Positions 24,430 to 32,425 of a stretch of DNA of 34,966 nucleotides are shown in pieces. The stretch comes from Planctomycetota bacterium (GTDB lineage: Bacteria > Planctomycetota > UBA8742 > UBA2392): assembly GCA_019186845.1 (NCBI GenBank), contig JABARW010000048.1, positions 1 to 34,966 on the forward strand, written 5' to 3'. Every line of letters begins with the position of its first letter. Within the stretch, counting starts at the first letter, position 1. Below the pieces are notes generated by a model. It was not told where the DNA came from and did not search any database. It saw nothing but the letters and a program-made list of their open reading frames with translations. Position numbers and translations under genes: made by a program.

Positions 24430-25220
24430 CGCTCCCGCCTCTGCCCATTGATACTCCCCTGGCCGAGAGCTGGCGCGGCTTCTTCACGGGCATCAACGCC
24501 TTCTTCGCGGGGCTGAAGCTGGTGGCGCCCGGCGGCGGGCTCTTCCGCTACGCCGTGGCGCCCGCGCTGTTAAGCCTGGTCGCGCTTGTGGGCGGCGTCC
24601 TATTGGGCTGGTTCCTGCTGCACGACTGGATTAACGACTGGATTGCCCAGCAGGGCTGGGCATCCTGGCTGGGCTGGCTGGGCAGCGCGCTGGTGTTCGT
24701 CCTCGCCGTGCTGCTGGCCTATTTCCTGTTCATGCCCGTCATGGCACTGCTGGCGCCCCTGTTCATCGACCCCATCGTTGAGCGGGTCTATCAGCGCTAC
24801 ACAGGCCGACCTATTGCGCCGCCCGAAGCTCGCAGCTTCATGCGCCGGCAACTGGGCGCCTTTGTGCTGTCCGCCAAGCTCATGGTCGTGGGGCTGGTCA
24901 TCGAGTTGCCCCTGGCCCTGCTGGCCCTCTTCACGGGCGTCGGTGCCATCATTGCCGTACCGATCCGAGGCTGGCTGCAGGGGGGGGACCTGCTGGACAA
25001 CCCGCTGGGCATGAGACACCTCCGGGTGCGTGAGCGCTATAAATTGTTCTGGCGCTGGCGCTGGTCTGTCACGGGGCTGGGCGCGGCCTGCGACCTGGCC
25101 ATGTTGATTCCCGTCCTGAACCTGCTCGTACTCGCGGCAGGCGCGGCCGGCGCCACGCTGCTTCTGATTTCATCGGAGCAGGGGGCCACAGCAGCAGCTG
25201 AACCCGCGGCCAGACAGTGA
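24426..25220 (+). CDS. EI24/CysZ-like multi-pass membrane protein
   Basis: A 264-residue membrane protein with EI24-type organisation. WRGFFTGINAFFAGLKLVAP lies at the N-terminus, followed by about five hydrophobic stretches (LLSLVALVGGVLLGWFLL, ALVFVLAVLLAYFLFMPVM, LMVVGLVIELPLALLALF and a late LAMLIPVLNLLVLAAGAAGA) and a LAPLFIDPIVERVYQRYTG loop characteristic of the family. CysZ members move sulfate; EI24-like proteins in other bacteria have no known substrate, and no cysteine-biosynthesis genes are nearby. The ATG at 24426 overlaps the cyclase-like stop by four bases, so the two are translationally coupled. Confidence 0.85.
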   Translation: MTLPPLPIDTPLAESWRGFFTGINAFFAGLKLVAPGGGLFRYAVAPALLSLVALVGGVLLGWFLLHDWINDWIAQQGWASWLGWLGSALVFVLAVLLAYFLFMPVMALLAPLFIDPIVERVYQRYTGRPIAPPEARSFMRRQLGAFVLSAKLMVVGLVIELPLALLALFTGVGAIIAVPIRGWLQGGDLLDNPLGMRHLRVRERYKLFWRWRWSVTGLGAACDLAMLIPVLNLLVLAAGAAGATLLLISSEQGATAAAEPAARQ

Positions 25221-25245
25221 CCTGCGAACCTGAACCTGCTAACAT
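25217..25245 (+). promoter_or_regulatory. Promoter upstream of the M23 peptidase gene
   Basis: GTGACC (25217-25222), 17 bases, then TAACAT (25240-25245) directly preceded by TGC. The string GAACCTGCTAACAT here recurs almost exactly before the UbiA gene (26589-26603). Confidence 0.45.
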
Positions 25246-25311
25246 TTAACCCGTTAGTAAACAGGCGCATCGGGAACATCGCGCCATGCTGGGCCGGAGC
25301 AAAGTGCACCC

Positions 25312-26571
25312 ATGAACGAGCGCAAGCTTGTTGCGGCGGCCGCGCTGCTTGGACTTTTGTTCTATTGCGTGGCGGGTTTGTTCGCCGGCGGCACCACCGA
25401 AGCCCAGGCCAAGTCGCCCAAGGCGACGGGCAAGGCCTGCGCGCCCAGCCAGGCCGAACTCGAGAAGAAGTACGAAGAAACCGAGAAACTGGTCAGCGTC
25501 GGCAGCACGGACAAGCGCCCCGGCATCAAGCCCTGGACTGATGTTCAGGGCGCAGCCGAAGACCTGACTTGGCCCGCCAAGTACTACCTGCCCTGGCCCG
25601 CCGGTGAGTCCCGCAAGGTCTACCAGAGCTGGAATGGCAACAAGATCGGACCGCCGCGCGCGACCCACATGCAGGCACAGAACTACTACGCCTGGGACTT
25701 CAATATCGTGCGGGGCGAGTACATCTGTGCTGCGCGTGACGGGACGGTCACGCTTGCCCATGACGCCGAGCCCGCGGGCAAAGAGAACGACAACTGCCTG
25801 CGTATCCGCCACGCTGACGGCGAGGAGAGCGTTTATGCCCACATTGGCAGCGGTACTTCACTGGTCAAGGTGGGCGACAAAGTGCTGGCGGGCCAGAAGA
25901 TCTGCCAAGGTTCCAACGAGAGCCAGCACCTGCACTTTGTGATCTGGAAGAACATGGTGGACTACCCGTGCCGGTTCATCGATTACGCCGTCACCAACGG
26001 CGTTCCGCAGTACGGCGCGAGCCCCGTCAGCGGAAACAAGGGCACGCCGCAGGAAGTGATCGAGCAGATCAAGTCCGACTTCGCCAAGGGGGAAGCGGCT
26101 TTCAAGGCGGGCAAGTTTGACGAGGCGCTCAAGTTCTTCCGCCTGGCCACCCAGCGCGAAGTGTTGATTGAAGCCTATGAGAGTGCCCTCGCGCGCATTG
26201 AAGAGTGCAAAGCGGAGATGGAGAAGGAGATCAGCGCTGCCATCGAGGAAGCCCGCAAGGGCGACTACTCCGGCGCCGACAAGCGCTTCAAGGAGCTCAA
26301 AAAGCGCTATGGCGACAAGGAGGCTCAGGACCGTATCGAGAAAGCCCTGATCGAACTCAAGAACGATCCCGCCTTCAAGGAGTGGGCGGCCAAGCAGATC
26401 GCGCAACGCGCCTGGATTGATGCCAAGGCCGCCGAAGAAAAGGAAGACTGGGACAAGGCCCTGCGCATCTATCGGGACCTGCTCAAGGTCTACAAGAAGG
26501 AAGACGCCGAGTACAAAGATCTCAAGAAGAAGATCCAGGAGATTGAGATCAAGAAGGGTCTCAAAGACTAA
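25312..26571 (+). CDS. Exported M23 (LytM-type) peptidase with C-terminal TPR-like helices
   Basis: A 419-residue protein with an N-terminal signal segment (LVAAAALLGLLFYCVAGLFA). The M23 domain (about 85-235) has THMQAQNYYAWDFN for the H...D metal pair, CAARDGTVTLAHDAEP, a VYAHIGSGTSLVKVGDKVLA strand set and SQHLHFVIW with the H-x-H motif, so zinc ligands look intact. M23 enzymes cut peptidoglycan cross-bridges or activate amidases. Residues about 250-415 are charged alpha-helices with TPR-like pattern (FAKGEAAFKAGKFDEALKFF, AEEKEDWDKALRIYRDLL). An extended -10 promoter lies upstream (25240-25245). Planctomycetes with reduced peptidoglycan may use such proteins otherwise; that is inference. 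Confidence 0.88.
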   Translation: MNERKLVAAAALLGLLFYCVAGLFAGGTTEAQAKSPKATGKACAPSQAELEKKYEETEKLVSVGSTDKRPGIKPWTDVQGAAEDLTWPAKYYLPWPAGESRKVYQSWNGNKIGPPRATHMQAQNYYAWDFNIVRGEYICAARDGTVTLAHDAEPAGKENDNCLRIRHADGEESVYAHIGSGTSLVKVGDKVLAGQKICQGSNESQHLHFVIWKNMVDYPCRFIDYAVTNGVPQYGASPVSGNKGTPQEVIEQIKSDFAKGEAAFKAGKFDEALKFFRLATQREVLIEAYESALARIEECKAEMEKEISAAIEEARKGDYSGADKRFKELKKRYGDKEAQDRIEKALIELKNDPAFKEWAAKQIAQRAWIDAKAAEEKEDWDKALRIYRDLLKVYKKEDAEYKDLKKKIQEIEIKKGLKD

Positions 26572-26594
26572 GGCCCGGCTCCTTTCCCGAACCT

Positions 26595-26603
26595 TGCTAA
26601 CAT
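26595..26603 (+). promoter_or_regulatory. Extended -10 element before the UbiA gene
   Basis: TGC followed by TAACAT in a 15-base string nearly identical to the one before the M23 gene. No -35 is apparent at the usual distance. Confidence 0.35.
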
Positions 26604-26680
26604 GCGCCGCTTGGAGCCTGAACGTGAGCGGCAGCACCCTTTCATCCGAGTTCGCCCGGCCGCGGAGCCTGGTGCGCGCC

Positions 26681-27625
26681 ATGGACGCCTATGTCAAACT
26701 GGCGCGCCCCTTCACACTTCTGGCGCCGGCGCTGGGCATGTTTTCGGGCGGTGTAGTCGCCTGGTTTGCCGAGCCTGCGGGAAGGCTGGTTCCGCCACAG
26801 GCCCTGTTCTCGACGCTGGTGCTTGGGTCCTTTGCCGCGGCCCTTCTCAATGCCGGCAGTAACGCCCTCAATCAGGTGTTCGATCTCGACATTGACCGCA
26901 TCAACAAACCGGAGCGCCCACTGCCCCAAGGCGATCTGACAACCGCCCAGGCTTTGACCTTCGCGGCCGTCACCGGCCTGGCGGCGCTCCTGCTGGCTGC
27001 GCTGTGCAGCACACTCACGGGCCGCTTCGACACTCTGGCGCTGTTCATTGGCGCGGCTGGCTTCAGTGTGCTTTATTCGGCACCGCCCGTGCGCCTCAAG
27101 ATGAGAGGCTGGTTGGCAAACGCCACCGTTGCGCTGCCGCGAGGCACGCTTTTGAAGGTGGCAGGCTGGAGCCTGGTGGCCAGCGCGGCGAGCTTCGAGG
27201 CCTGGTTCATCGGGGCTATCATGGGCCTGTTCCTGTTCGGGGCCACAACAACCAAAGACTTCAGTGACGTCACCGGGGACGCGGCCTACGGCGTGCGAAC
27301 ACTACCGGTGATGCACGGCGCAAGGGCCGCGGCACGCATGATTGCCCCCTTCCTGTTTGCCCCCTTTCTACTCATCTGGGCCGGGGCATTGAGCGGTGTG
27401 CTGCACGGCAACCTTGGCGACCTGTTGTTTCTCGGAGCCATCTCGACCGCTTGGGGCGGCTATGTGGCCTTGCTGGTACTGTCAGACCCGGAATCGCTGA
27501 CACGGAGCGAGAACCACCCGGCCTGGCGGCAGATGTATTACATGATGATCTTCCTGCAACTCGGCTTCATGCTGGCCTACCTGCCCCATGATTCCGTCAA
27601 ACGCCTGTGGCACAGCCTGGGCTGA
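26681..27625 (+). CDS. UbiA-family prenyltransferase
   Basis: A 314-residue polytopic membrane enzyme. The first Asp-rich motif is NALNQVFDLDIDRINKPERP (N-x3-D-x3-D) and the second is DFSDVTGDAAYGVRTLP (D-x2-D-x3-D), both needed for binding prenyl diphosphate with magnesium. About eight hydrophobic helices surround them. UbiA enzymes attach a prenyl tail to an aromatic or glycerol acceptor (quinones, haem O, chlorophyll, archaeal-type lipids); the acceptor cannot be read here. The ATG at 26681 is chosen because MDAYVKLARPFTLLAP is the usual opening; a GTG at 26624 is an alternative, and the frame further upstream overlaps the M23 gene. It is followed 13 bases later by the aminotransferase gene. 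Confidence 0.9.
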   Translation: MDAYVKLARPFTLLAPALGMFSGGVVAWFAEPAGRLVPPQALFSTLVLGSFAAALLNAGSNALNQVFDLDIDRINKPERPLPQGDLTTAQALTFAAVTGLAALLLAALCSTLTGRFDTLALFIGAAGFSVLYSAPPVRLKMRGWLANATVALPRGTLLKVAGWSLVASAASFEAWFIGAIMGLFLFGATTTKDFSDVTGDAAYGVRTLPVMHGARAAARMIAPFLFAPFLLIWAGALSGVLHGNLGDLLFLGAISTAWGGYVALLVLSDPESLTRSENHPAWRQMYYMMIFLQLGFMLAYLPHDSVKRLWHSLG

Positions 27626-27638
27626 AGCGAAAGAGCAA

Positions 27639-28805
27639 ATGAGCGAGCGATTCACGGCGGCCCGCATGCAGGGCCTGGTGCAAAGCGACATCCGGCGCCT
27701 GACCATCGAATGTGAGAAGATCGGGGGCATCAACATGGGCCAGGGCATCTGCGACCTGCCCACCCACCCCCTCGTGGCCGAGGGTGCCATCGCTGCCATC
27801 CGCGAAGGCAAGGCCACATACACCCACGCCATGGGCATTCTGGAACTGCGGCGCAAGCTGGCCGACAAACTCCTGCGCTTCAACGGACTGCGCTACAACC
27901 CGGAGTCCGAGGTCTGCATCACGGTGGGCTCGTCGGGCGCCTTTGCCGCAGGGCTCTTTGCCACTCTGGACCCTGGCAGCGAAGCCGTGCTCATCGAGCC
28001 GTACTATGGCTACCACCTCAATACCCTGCTGCTCGCCGGTGTGGTGCCCCGCTACGCGCGGCTGGACCTGGCCACCATGAAGCTGAACCGCGCCAGCGTG
28101 GAACAGGCCATCTCGGCCAGGACGCGGGCCCTCGTGCTTTGTACGCCCAGCAACCCTTCAGGCATGGTCTATAGCGAGGATGACATTCGCTGGCTTGGCC
28201 AGCTTGCAGAGCGCCACGACCTGCTGCTGTTCAGCGACGAGATCTATGAGTACATCGTTTACGGCGGTCAGCGCCACATCAGTGTGGCCTCCATGGGCAA
28301 CCTGCGCGAGCGCACACTGACCCTGGGCGGCTACAGCAAGACCTTCAGTATTACAGGCTGGCGCATCGGTTATCTGGCCGGTCCGGAGGCCATCATCCGC
28401 CGCGCCGCCGTGGTCAGCGACCTTTTGTATGTCTGCGCCCCACACCCGCTTCAGCGTGGCGTGCTGCGGGGCCTTGACGCGCCGGAAAGCTACTACGAGG
28501 AGATGCGCCGGCATTATGAGCATGACCGCGATGCCCTGTGCGCCGCGCTCGAACAAGGCGGATTTGTGCCCTACCGCCCCCAAGGCAGCTACTACGTGAT
28601 GGCAGACTTCTCCCGTCTTGGCTGGACCGACGACCAGGCGGCCAGTCGTGAACTGCTGGCACGCGCCAAGATCGCAGCCATCCCGGGCGGCGCTTTCTAC
28701 GAGCCCGGCAGCGGGCGCGGCAGTAAGTTGCTTCGCTTCTGCTACGCCAAACCGGCGGATGCCCTGGCCGAAGCTTGCCAGCGGCTTGCGAAGCTGAAGC
28801 CATGA
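27639..28805 (+). CDS. Class I/II pyridoxal-phosphate aminotransferase
   Basis: A 388-residue fold-type I enzyme. INMGQGICDLPTHPLVAEGA is the substrate loop, TVGSSGAFAAGLFATLDPGS the cofactor phosphate loop, CTPSNPSGMVYS and LFSDEIYEYIVYGG hold the Asn and Asp that contact PLP, and GGYSKTFSITGWRIGYLAGP has the Schiff-base Lys. The C-terminal Arg is in LLRFCYAKP. It transfers an amino group between an amino acid and a 2-oxo acid, aspartate/aromatic/methionine type most likely; specificity is not visible. The ATG at 27639 (MSERFTAARMQGLVQSDIRR) follows UbiA by 13 bases. The frame could start at 27588 inside ubiA, but that segment has no resemblance to the family. It overlaps the DUF1294 gene by ATGA. 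Confidence 0.92.
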   Translation: MSERFTAARMQGLVQSDIRRLTIECEKIGGINMGQGICDLPTHPLVAEGAIAAIREGKATYTHAMGILELRRKLADKLLRFNGLRYNPESEVCITVGSSGAFAAGLFATLDPGSEAVLIEPYYGYHLNTLLLAGVVPRYARLDLATMKLNRASVEQAISARTRALVLCTPSNPSGMVYSEDDIRWLGQLAERHDLLLFSDEIYEYIVYGGQRHISVASMGNLRERTLTLGGYSKTFSITGWRIGYLAGPEAIIRRAAVVSDLLYVCAPHPLQRGVLRGLDAPESYYEEMRRHYEHDRDALCAALEQGGFVPYRPQGSYYVMADFSRLGWTDDQAASRELLARAKIAAIPGGAFYEPGSGRGSKLLRFCYAKPADALAEACQRLAKLKP

Positions 28806-29104
28806 ACGTGCCTGTTTCATGGATCGCTGGTTTACTCGCGCTGACAAACCTGCTGGCTTTCATTGGGCAAGCCGTGGACAAGCGCCGCGCCCAACGGCGG
28901 CAATGGCGGATTCCCGAGCGCACGCTTCTGCTATTGGGTCTTCCCTTGGCCGCGCCCGGCATGTTCTGTGGCATGTTTCTGCTGCGGCACAAGACGCGCA
29001 AACCGGGCTTCCTGGCCCTTGCCATGTTGGTCGCCCTTGCCAATGCGGCCTTGGCCGCGGCCGCACTATGGGCCTGGAGCCGGGGCTTGCTGAAGCCGAC
29101 CTGA
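28802..29104 (+). CDS. DUF1294 small membrane protein
   Basis: A 100-residue protein. DKRRAQRRQWRIPERTLLLL, GLPLAAPGMFCGMFLLRHKT and RKPGFLALAMLVALANAALA are the family signature: a basic cytoplasmic loop between two or three transmembrane helices. DUF1294 proteins occur alone or fused to cold-shock domains and have no established function. The ATG overlaps the aminotransferase stop as ATGA, so its expression is coupled to that gene. Confidence 0.87.
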   Translation: MNVPVSWIAGLLALTNLLAFIGQAVDKRRAQRRQWRIPERTLLLLGLPLAAPGMFCGMFLLRHKTRKPGFLALAMLVALANAALAAAALWAWSRGLLKPT

Positions 29105-29117
29105 CAGGGGTTTGGGT

Positions 29118-29145
29118 TTGCCTAAGCGGCGAGACCGGGTAAACT
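29118..29145 (+). promoter_or_regulatory. Promoter candidate for the toroid protein gene
   Basis: TTGCCT (29118-29123), 16 bases, TAAACT (29140-29145), about 44 bases before the ATG at 29189, whose leader contains an AGGAT Shine-Dalgarno. Confidence 0.4.
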
Positions 29146-29188
29146 GGTGGGGCGTAGATCCCCGAAGGTCCACCCCAGGATCTTCCTG

Positions 29189-31447
29189 ATGCTGCCCGTT
29201 CTTGAGCAAAGTCTGGCCTGTCCTCGCTGCCACGAGGGCTTGGGCTATTCCGCCCAGCCCTGTCGCCGCTGCCTTGCCCCCGCCACCTTTGATTTCAAGC
29301 AAGGTGAGGCGGCCGTCTCACAAGGCGCCCTGCGCGGCACCCGGGCCCAAGGCCGTACCTCCAAGCGCATTCGCGTGCCCGTGGCGCGCCGCGCCGTGGC
29401 CGCTTTGCGCATGGCCAGCGTGTGGACGCTGCACAGCCTGACCTTTGCGCTGCTGGCCCACGCACTCCTGCTTGCCATGTTGCTGCTCATCACGCCGCTT
29501 TCGCCTCTGCGCGAGGTGACCGCGTCCAAGTTTCAACCTGACTTTGCGGGCCTCACCCCGCCCGCGCCTCTTGAGGCACCTGAGAAGAACGAGTCGCTCA
29601 TCGCCGCGCCGGACGAGGAAACCACGATTTCACCTGAGCAGGTCTTCAAAGACCTGGCACCGGGCTCAGAAGACTACAAGGCGCCCGAAGAGAAGGTTTT
29701 CGCCCCCGAGCCGGAGGTTGCACCTCCCATGCCCAGCCGCGCGACGGAGTTGCCCCGTTTGCCTCGCAACTCAGGAGCAGGCCTGGGAGAAGGGCAGCGT
29801 ACACCCTCAGCGGGGCGAGAGTTCGCAGGCGGCGGACTTTACAAGAACCGCAGCGGCAACAGCCGCGCGGCGGCGCTCAGGCGCCACGGCGGCGACTCCG
29901 GCACGGAAAACGCCGTGAACCTGGGACTGGCGTGGCTCGCCTCCGTGCAATCCAGCGACGGAAGCTGGGACCCCACGGGCCGCCAGGACACGCTGTTTGA
30001 TTCCGGCATCAACGAGAACTGGGGAGCCGCCATGCGCACCCCGGTTTCCGCCCTCTGTGTGCTGCCCTTCCTGGCCGCCGGTCACACGCCGGAGCAGGGC
30101 GAGTTTTCGGACAACGTGCGGCGCGCCCTGGAGTGGCTGCTGCGCCAGCAGCAGGGATCGGGTTCGTTTGATCACGCCTTGAGCGGCATCCAGATGTACA
30201 CGCACGGCGTGGCGACCTTGGCCATGTGCGAGGCCTACGGCCTGACGGGCGACGAGCGATTGAAGCGAAGCGCCGAGCGCGCCGTGCGCTTTCTGGAACG
30301 CACCCAATCCGCCAAGGGCGGCTGGGACTACCGCGGCGAAGTGACGGACTCTGCGCGCAAGGTGTTGCGGAACGATTTGTCCATCGCAGGCTGGGCCGTG
30401 CTCGCGCTGAAAAGTGCGCGCGCCGTGGGCATTGGCGTGAGCGAGAGCTGCTGGAAGCGCATGTCTCAGCTTTACGGTGAAATGACTCTCGACAGCGGCG
30501 AGACTTACTACGCCGACAAGAGCCCTTTCCCCTACCGCAAAGGCATCGCCATGACCGGCGTGGGCCTGACGGCGAGGGTCATCCTTGATCGCGAAGCCCA
30601 CGCCAGGAAGAACGTCGCCGCTATGCGGTTACTGGCCGAGCACCGGCCCAATTGGAGCAACTTCCTCAAGCCAAACGCCGGCAGCCACGACCCAAACTTC
30701 GACACATTCTATGGCTGGTATTACTGCACCCTGGGGCTGTTCCTTGCCACGGACGGCGCCGGCCCCGACTGGGAAGGCTGGAATGCCGCGCTCAAGCCCG
30801 CCCTGCTACAGAATCAGGAACTTGAGGTCGAGGAACATAAGGGAAGCTGGGACCCCGTGGACTCCTGGATTGGGCCCGTGGCGGGCCGGCTTTACAGCAC
30901 GGCCTGCGCCATCTTGTGCCTTGAGGTTTACTACCGTTATTCAACCGCCCGCCTGACCGATGCACCTCTGACGCGCGAGCCCACTGACGCTCCCCCGGCC
31001 TCCGCGGGCGGACCCGGAAAGTCCCGGCCGACTCCCGCCGTGGACACCTCAGACATGAGCAAGCCCGCCAATCGCGCGCGGGCCCTTCGTGCCGAGGCCA
31101 AAGAAAAGGGATTGGGAGCCGCCGCCGCCATCATCCATGCCCTGCGCGACGATTCATCCACCGTACGCTTCACCGCGCTTTCCCTGGCGGCAGACCTCAA
31201 GGCCCGCGAAGCGTGCCAGCCCATCCTCGACATGCTGGGACGCCAGGAGAACGCCGACCTCAAGTCCTCGATCGCCTGGGCTCTTGGAAAAGTCGGCGAC
31301 AAGAAGGCCGCGGGCACCCTGATTGGCCTGCTCAAGGACAACGATAAGGTCGTGGCAGAGGCTGCCCGTGCTGCACTATCGGAACTGGCGGGCGGCAAGG
31401 ACTACGGCACCAACGCGGCAGCCTGGCGCGCTCACTTTGAACAGTAG
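29189..31447 (+). CDS. Zinc-ribbon / transmembrane / prenyltransferase-squalene-oxidase-like toroid / HEAT protein
   Basis: A 752-residue protein. A zinc ribbon with cysteines at 11, 14, 25 and 28 (CPRCHEGLGYSAQPCRRC) precedes a basic stretch and a transmembrane helix (about 83-105). A Pro/Glu-rich linker leads to an alpha-toroid (about 240-590) with QW-type repeats: QSSDGSWDP, QQGSGSFDH, QSAKGGWDYRG and HKGSWDP. The DxDD acid motif of active class II cyclases is not seen, so a binding or structural role is more likely than terpene cyclisation. HEAT-like repeats (about 640-750: STVRFTALSLAADLKAREAC, SSIAWALGKVGDKKAAGTLI) end the protein. The toroid and HEAT parts should be periplasmic. Similar architectures are frequent in Planctomycetes. 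An AGGAT lies before the ATG; an upstream start at 29147 is less likely. Confidence 0.87.
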   Translation: MLPVLEQSLACPRCHEGLGYSAQPCRRCLAPATFDFKQGEAAVSQGALRGTRAQGRTSKRIRVPVARRAVAALRMASVWTLHSLTFALLAHALLLAMLLLITPLSPLREVTASKFQPDFAGLTPPAPLEAPEKNESLIAAPDEETTISPEQVFKDLAPGSEDYKAPEEKVFAPEPEVAPPMPSRATELPRLPRNSGAGLGEGQRTPSAGREFAGGGLYKNRSGNSRAAALRRHGGDSGTENAVNLGLAWLASVQSSDGSWDPTGRQDTLFDSGINENWGAAMRTPVSALCVLPFLAAGHTPEQGEFSDNVRRALEWLLRQQQGSGSFDHALSGIQMYTHGVATLAMCEAYGLTGDERLKRSAERAVRFLERTQSAKGGWDYRGEVTDSARKVLRNDLSIAGWAVLALKSARAVGIGVSESCWKRMSQLYGEMTLDSGETYYADKSPFPYRKGIAMTGVGLTARVILDREAHARKNVAAMRLLAEHRPNWSNFLKPNAGSHDPNFDTFYGWYYCTLGLFLATDGAGPDWEGWNAALKPALLQNQELEVEEHKGSWDPVDSWIGPVAGRLYSTACAILCLEVYYRYSTARLTDAPLTREPTDAPPASAGGPGKSRPTPAVDTSDMSKPANRARALRAEAKEKGLGAAAAIIHALRDDSSTVRFTALSLAADLKAREACQPILDMLGRQENADLKSSIAWALGKVGDKKAAGTLIGLLKDNDKVVAEAARAALSELAGGKDYGTNAAAWRAHFEQ

Positions 31448-31476
31448 CGGCTGGGTCGTGGGCGGGCTTGGCCCTG

Positions 31477-32397
31477 CTACCGTGGAGGCTCGGCAGGCTT
31501 TTCTTGTGGCAACTGCCGGTTCGATTCGGATTCGTGCATCAACTTGTAGAGCCTGACCAGGCGTTCATGGATGCCCTGGTCACCACTGCGGATCAGGGAG
31601 CGCGCTGTCCACAGATATTGCGTCGCTCGTTCGTAGCGCTGCTGCTCGACCATCACATCAGCGCAGGCAATGTACAGTTCCGGCCGATCAGGAGAAATGG
31701 CAATGGCGTAGTCGTAATTGCGGCTCGCGGCCGACCAGTTCTTCAGGCGGGCGTAGCAGCGCGCCGCGCTTTCAAACGCCAGAGGGTCCGTGGGATCAAT
31801 CTCCGCCGCGCGATCATAGGCCTGCGCTGCATCGCCCATCAGGTCGTTGGCCTCGTACCACGTTCCGAAGTGAAACCACGCATAGGCTGACTTCTGTTCG
31901 CGCGCGACGGCCGCGCGATAGTAATCGCCCGCCTTGGGCATGTTGCCCAGCCTCTGGTAGTAGATACCCAGAGCGACAAGCGGATAGGCCCGGTCGCGCT
32001 CGGACTCCGCGGCCTTCTCAAGCAGGCCCAGGGCTGTAAGGTCGCGCTTGAGTTCAAGCTGGATCATGGCCAGGTTGACCAGAGAGCGAGCGTCCCGGGG
32101 CCGGATCTTGAGGGCCCGCTCGTACCACTCGATGGCCTCATCGAACTTGCGCAGGTCCTGATAGCAGACCCCGAGGTTGTAGGTGTTCGACAGGGTCTCG
32201 CCGTTCTCCGTGATGTCCTTCTTGAACCACTCAATGGCCCGCGGGTAATCGTTGGCGTCAAGATACTCCACGCCCTGCTCAAAAACCGTCAGGCGCGGCA
32301 CGCCGCAGCCTGTGGCCGTAAGCACCGCCATGATCAGCAAGCCCAGGGCCAGGACGGGGCGCAGCGTGACTTTCTTATGTTGTCCGAACTTGAGCAT
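31477..32397 (-). CDS. TPR-repeat lipoprotein
   Basis: A 306-residue protein with a basic N-terminus, a hydrophobic helix (LRPVLALGLLIMAVL) and the lipobox LTATGCG, so the Cys should be lipidated by Lgt. The rest is about six TPR units (YLDANDYPRAIEWFKKDITE, LRKFDEAIEWYERALKIRPR, YYRAAVAREQKSAYAWFHFG, AQAYDRAAEIDPTDPLAFES, YDYAIAISPDRPELYIA). The ATG at 32397 is chosen because it places the signal at the N-terminus; the open frame upstream to 32532 overlaps the MCE gene. It follows the second MCE gene by 28 bases, so it is likely the outer or periplasmic partner of that transport operon. It converges on the toroid gene. Confidence 0.88.
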   Translation of the reverse strand: MLKFGQHKKVTLRPVLALGLLIMAVLTATGCGVPRLTVFEQGVEYLDANDYPRAIEWFKKDITENGETLSNTYNLGVCYQDLRKFDEAIEWYERALKIRPRDARSLVNLAMIQLELKRDLTALGLLEKAAESERDRAYPLVALGIYYQRLGNMPKAGDYYRAAVAREQKSAYAWFHFGTWYEANDLMGDAAQAYDRAAEIDPTDPLAFESAARCYARLKNWSAASRNYDYAIAISPDRPELYIACADVMVEQQRYERATQYLWTARSLIRSGDQGIHERLVRLYKLMHESESNRQLPQEKPAEPPR

Positions 32398-32425
32398 GGG
32401 TTCTTTCTGCGCGAAGTGCCACAAG

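Noticed and set aside
29189..31447. Assignment as an active squalene-hopene cyclase
   Set aside because: QW-type repeats are present but the DxDD acid motif is not seen, and the protein has a membrane anchor and HEAT tail.
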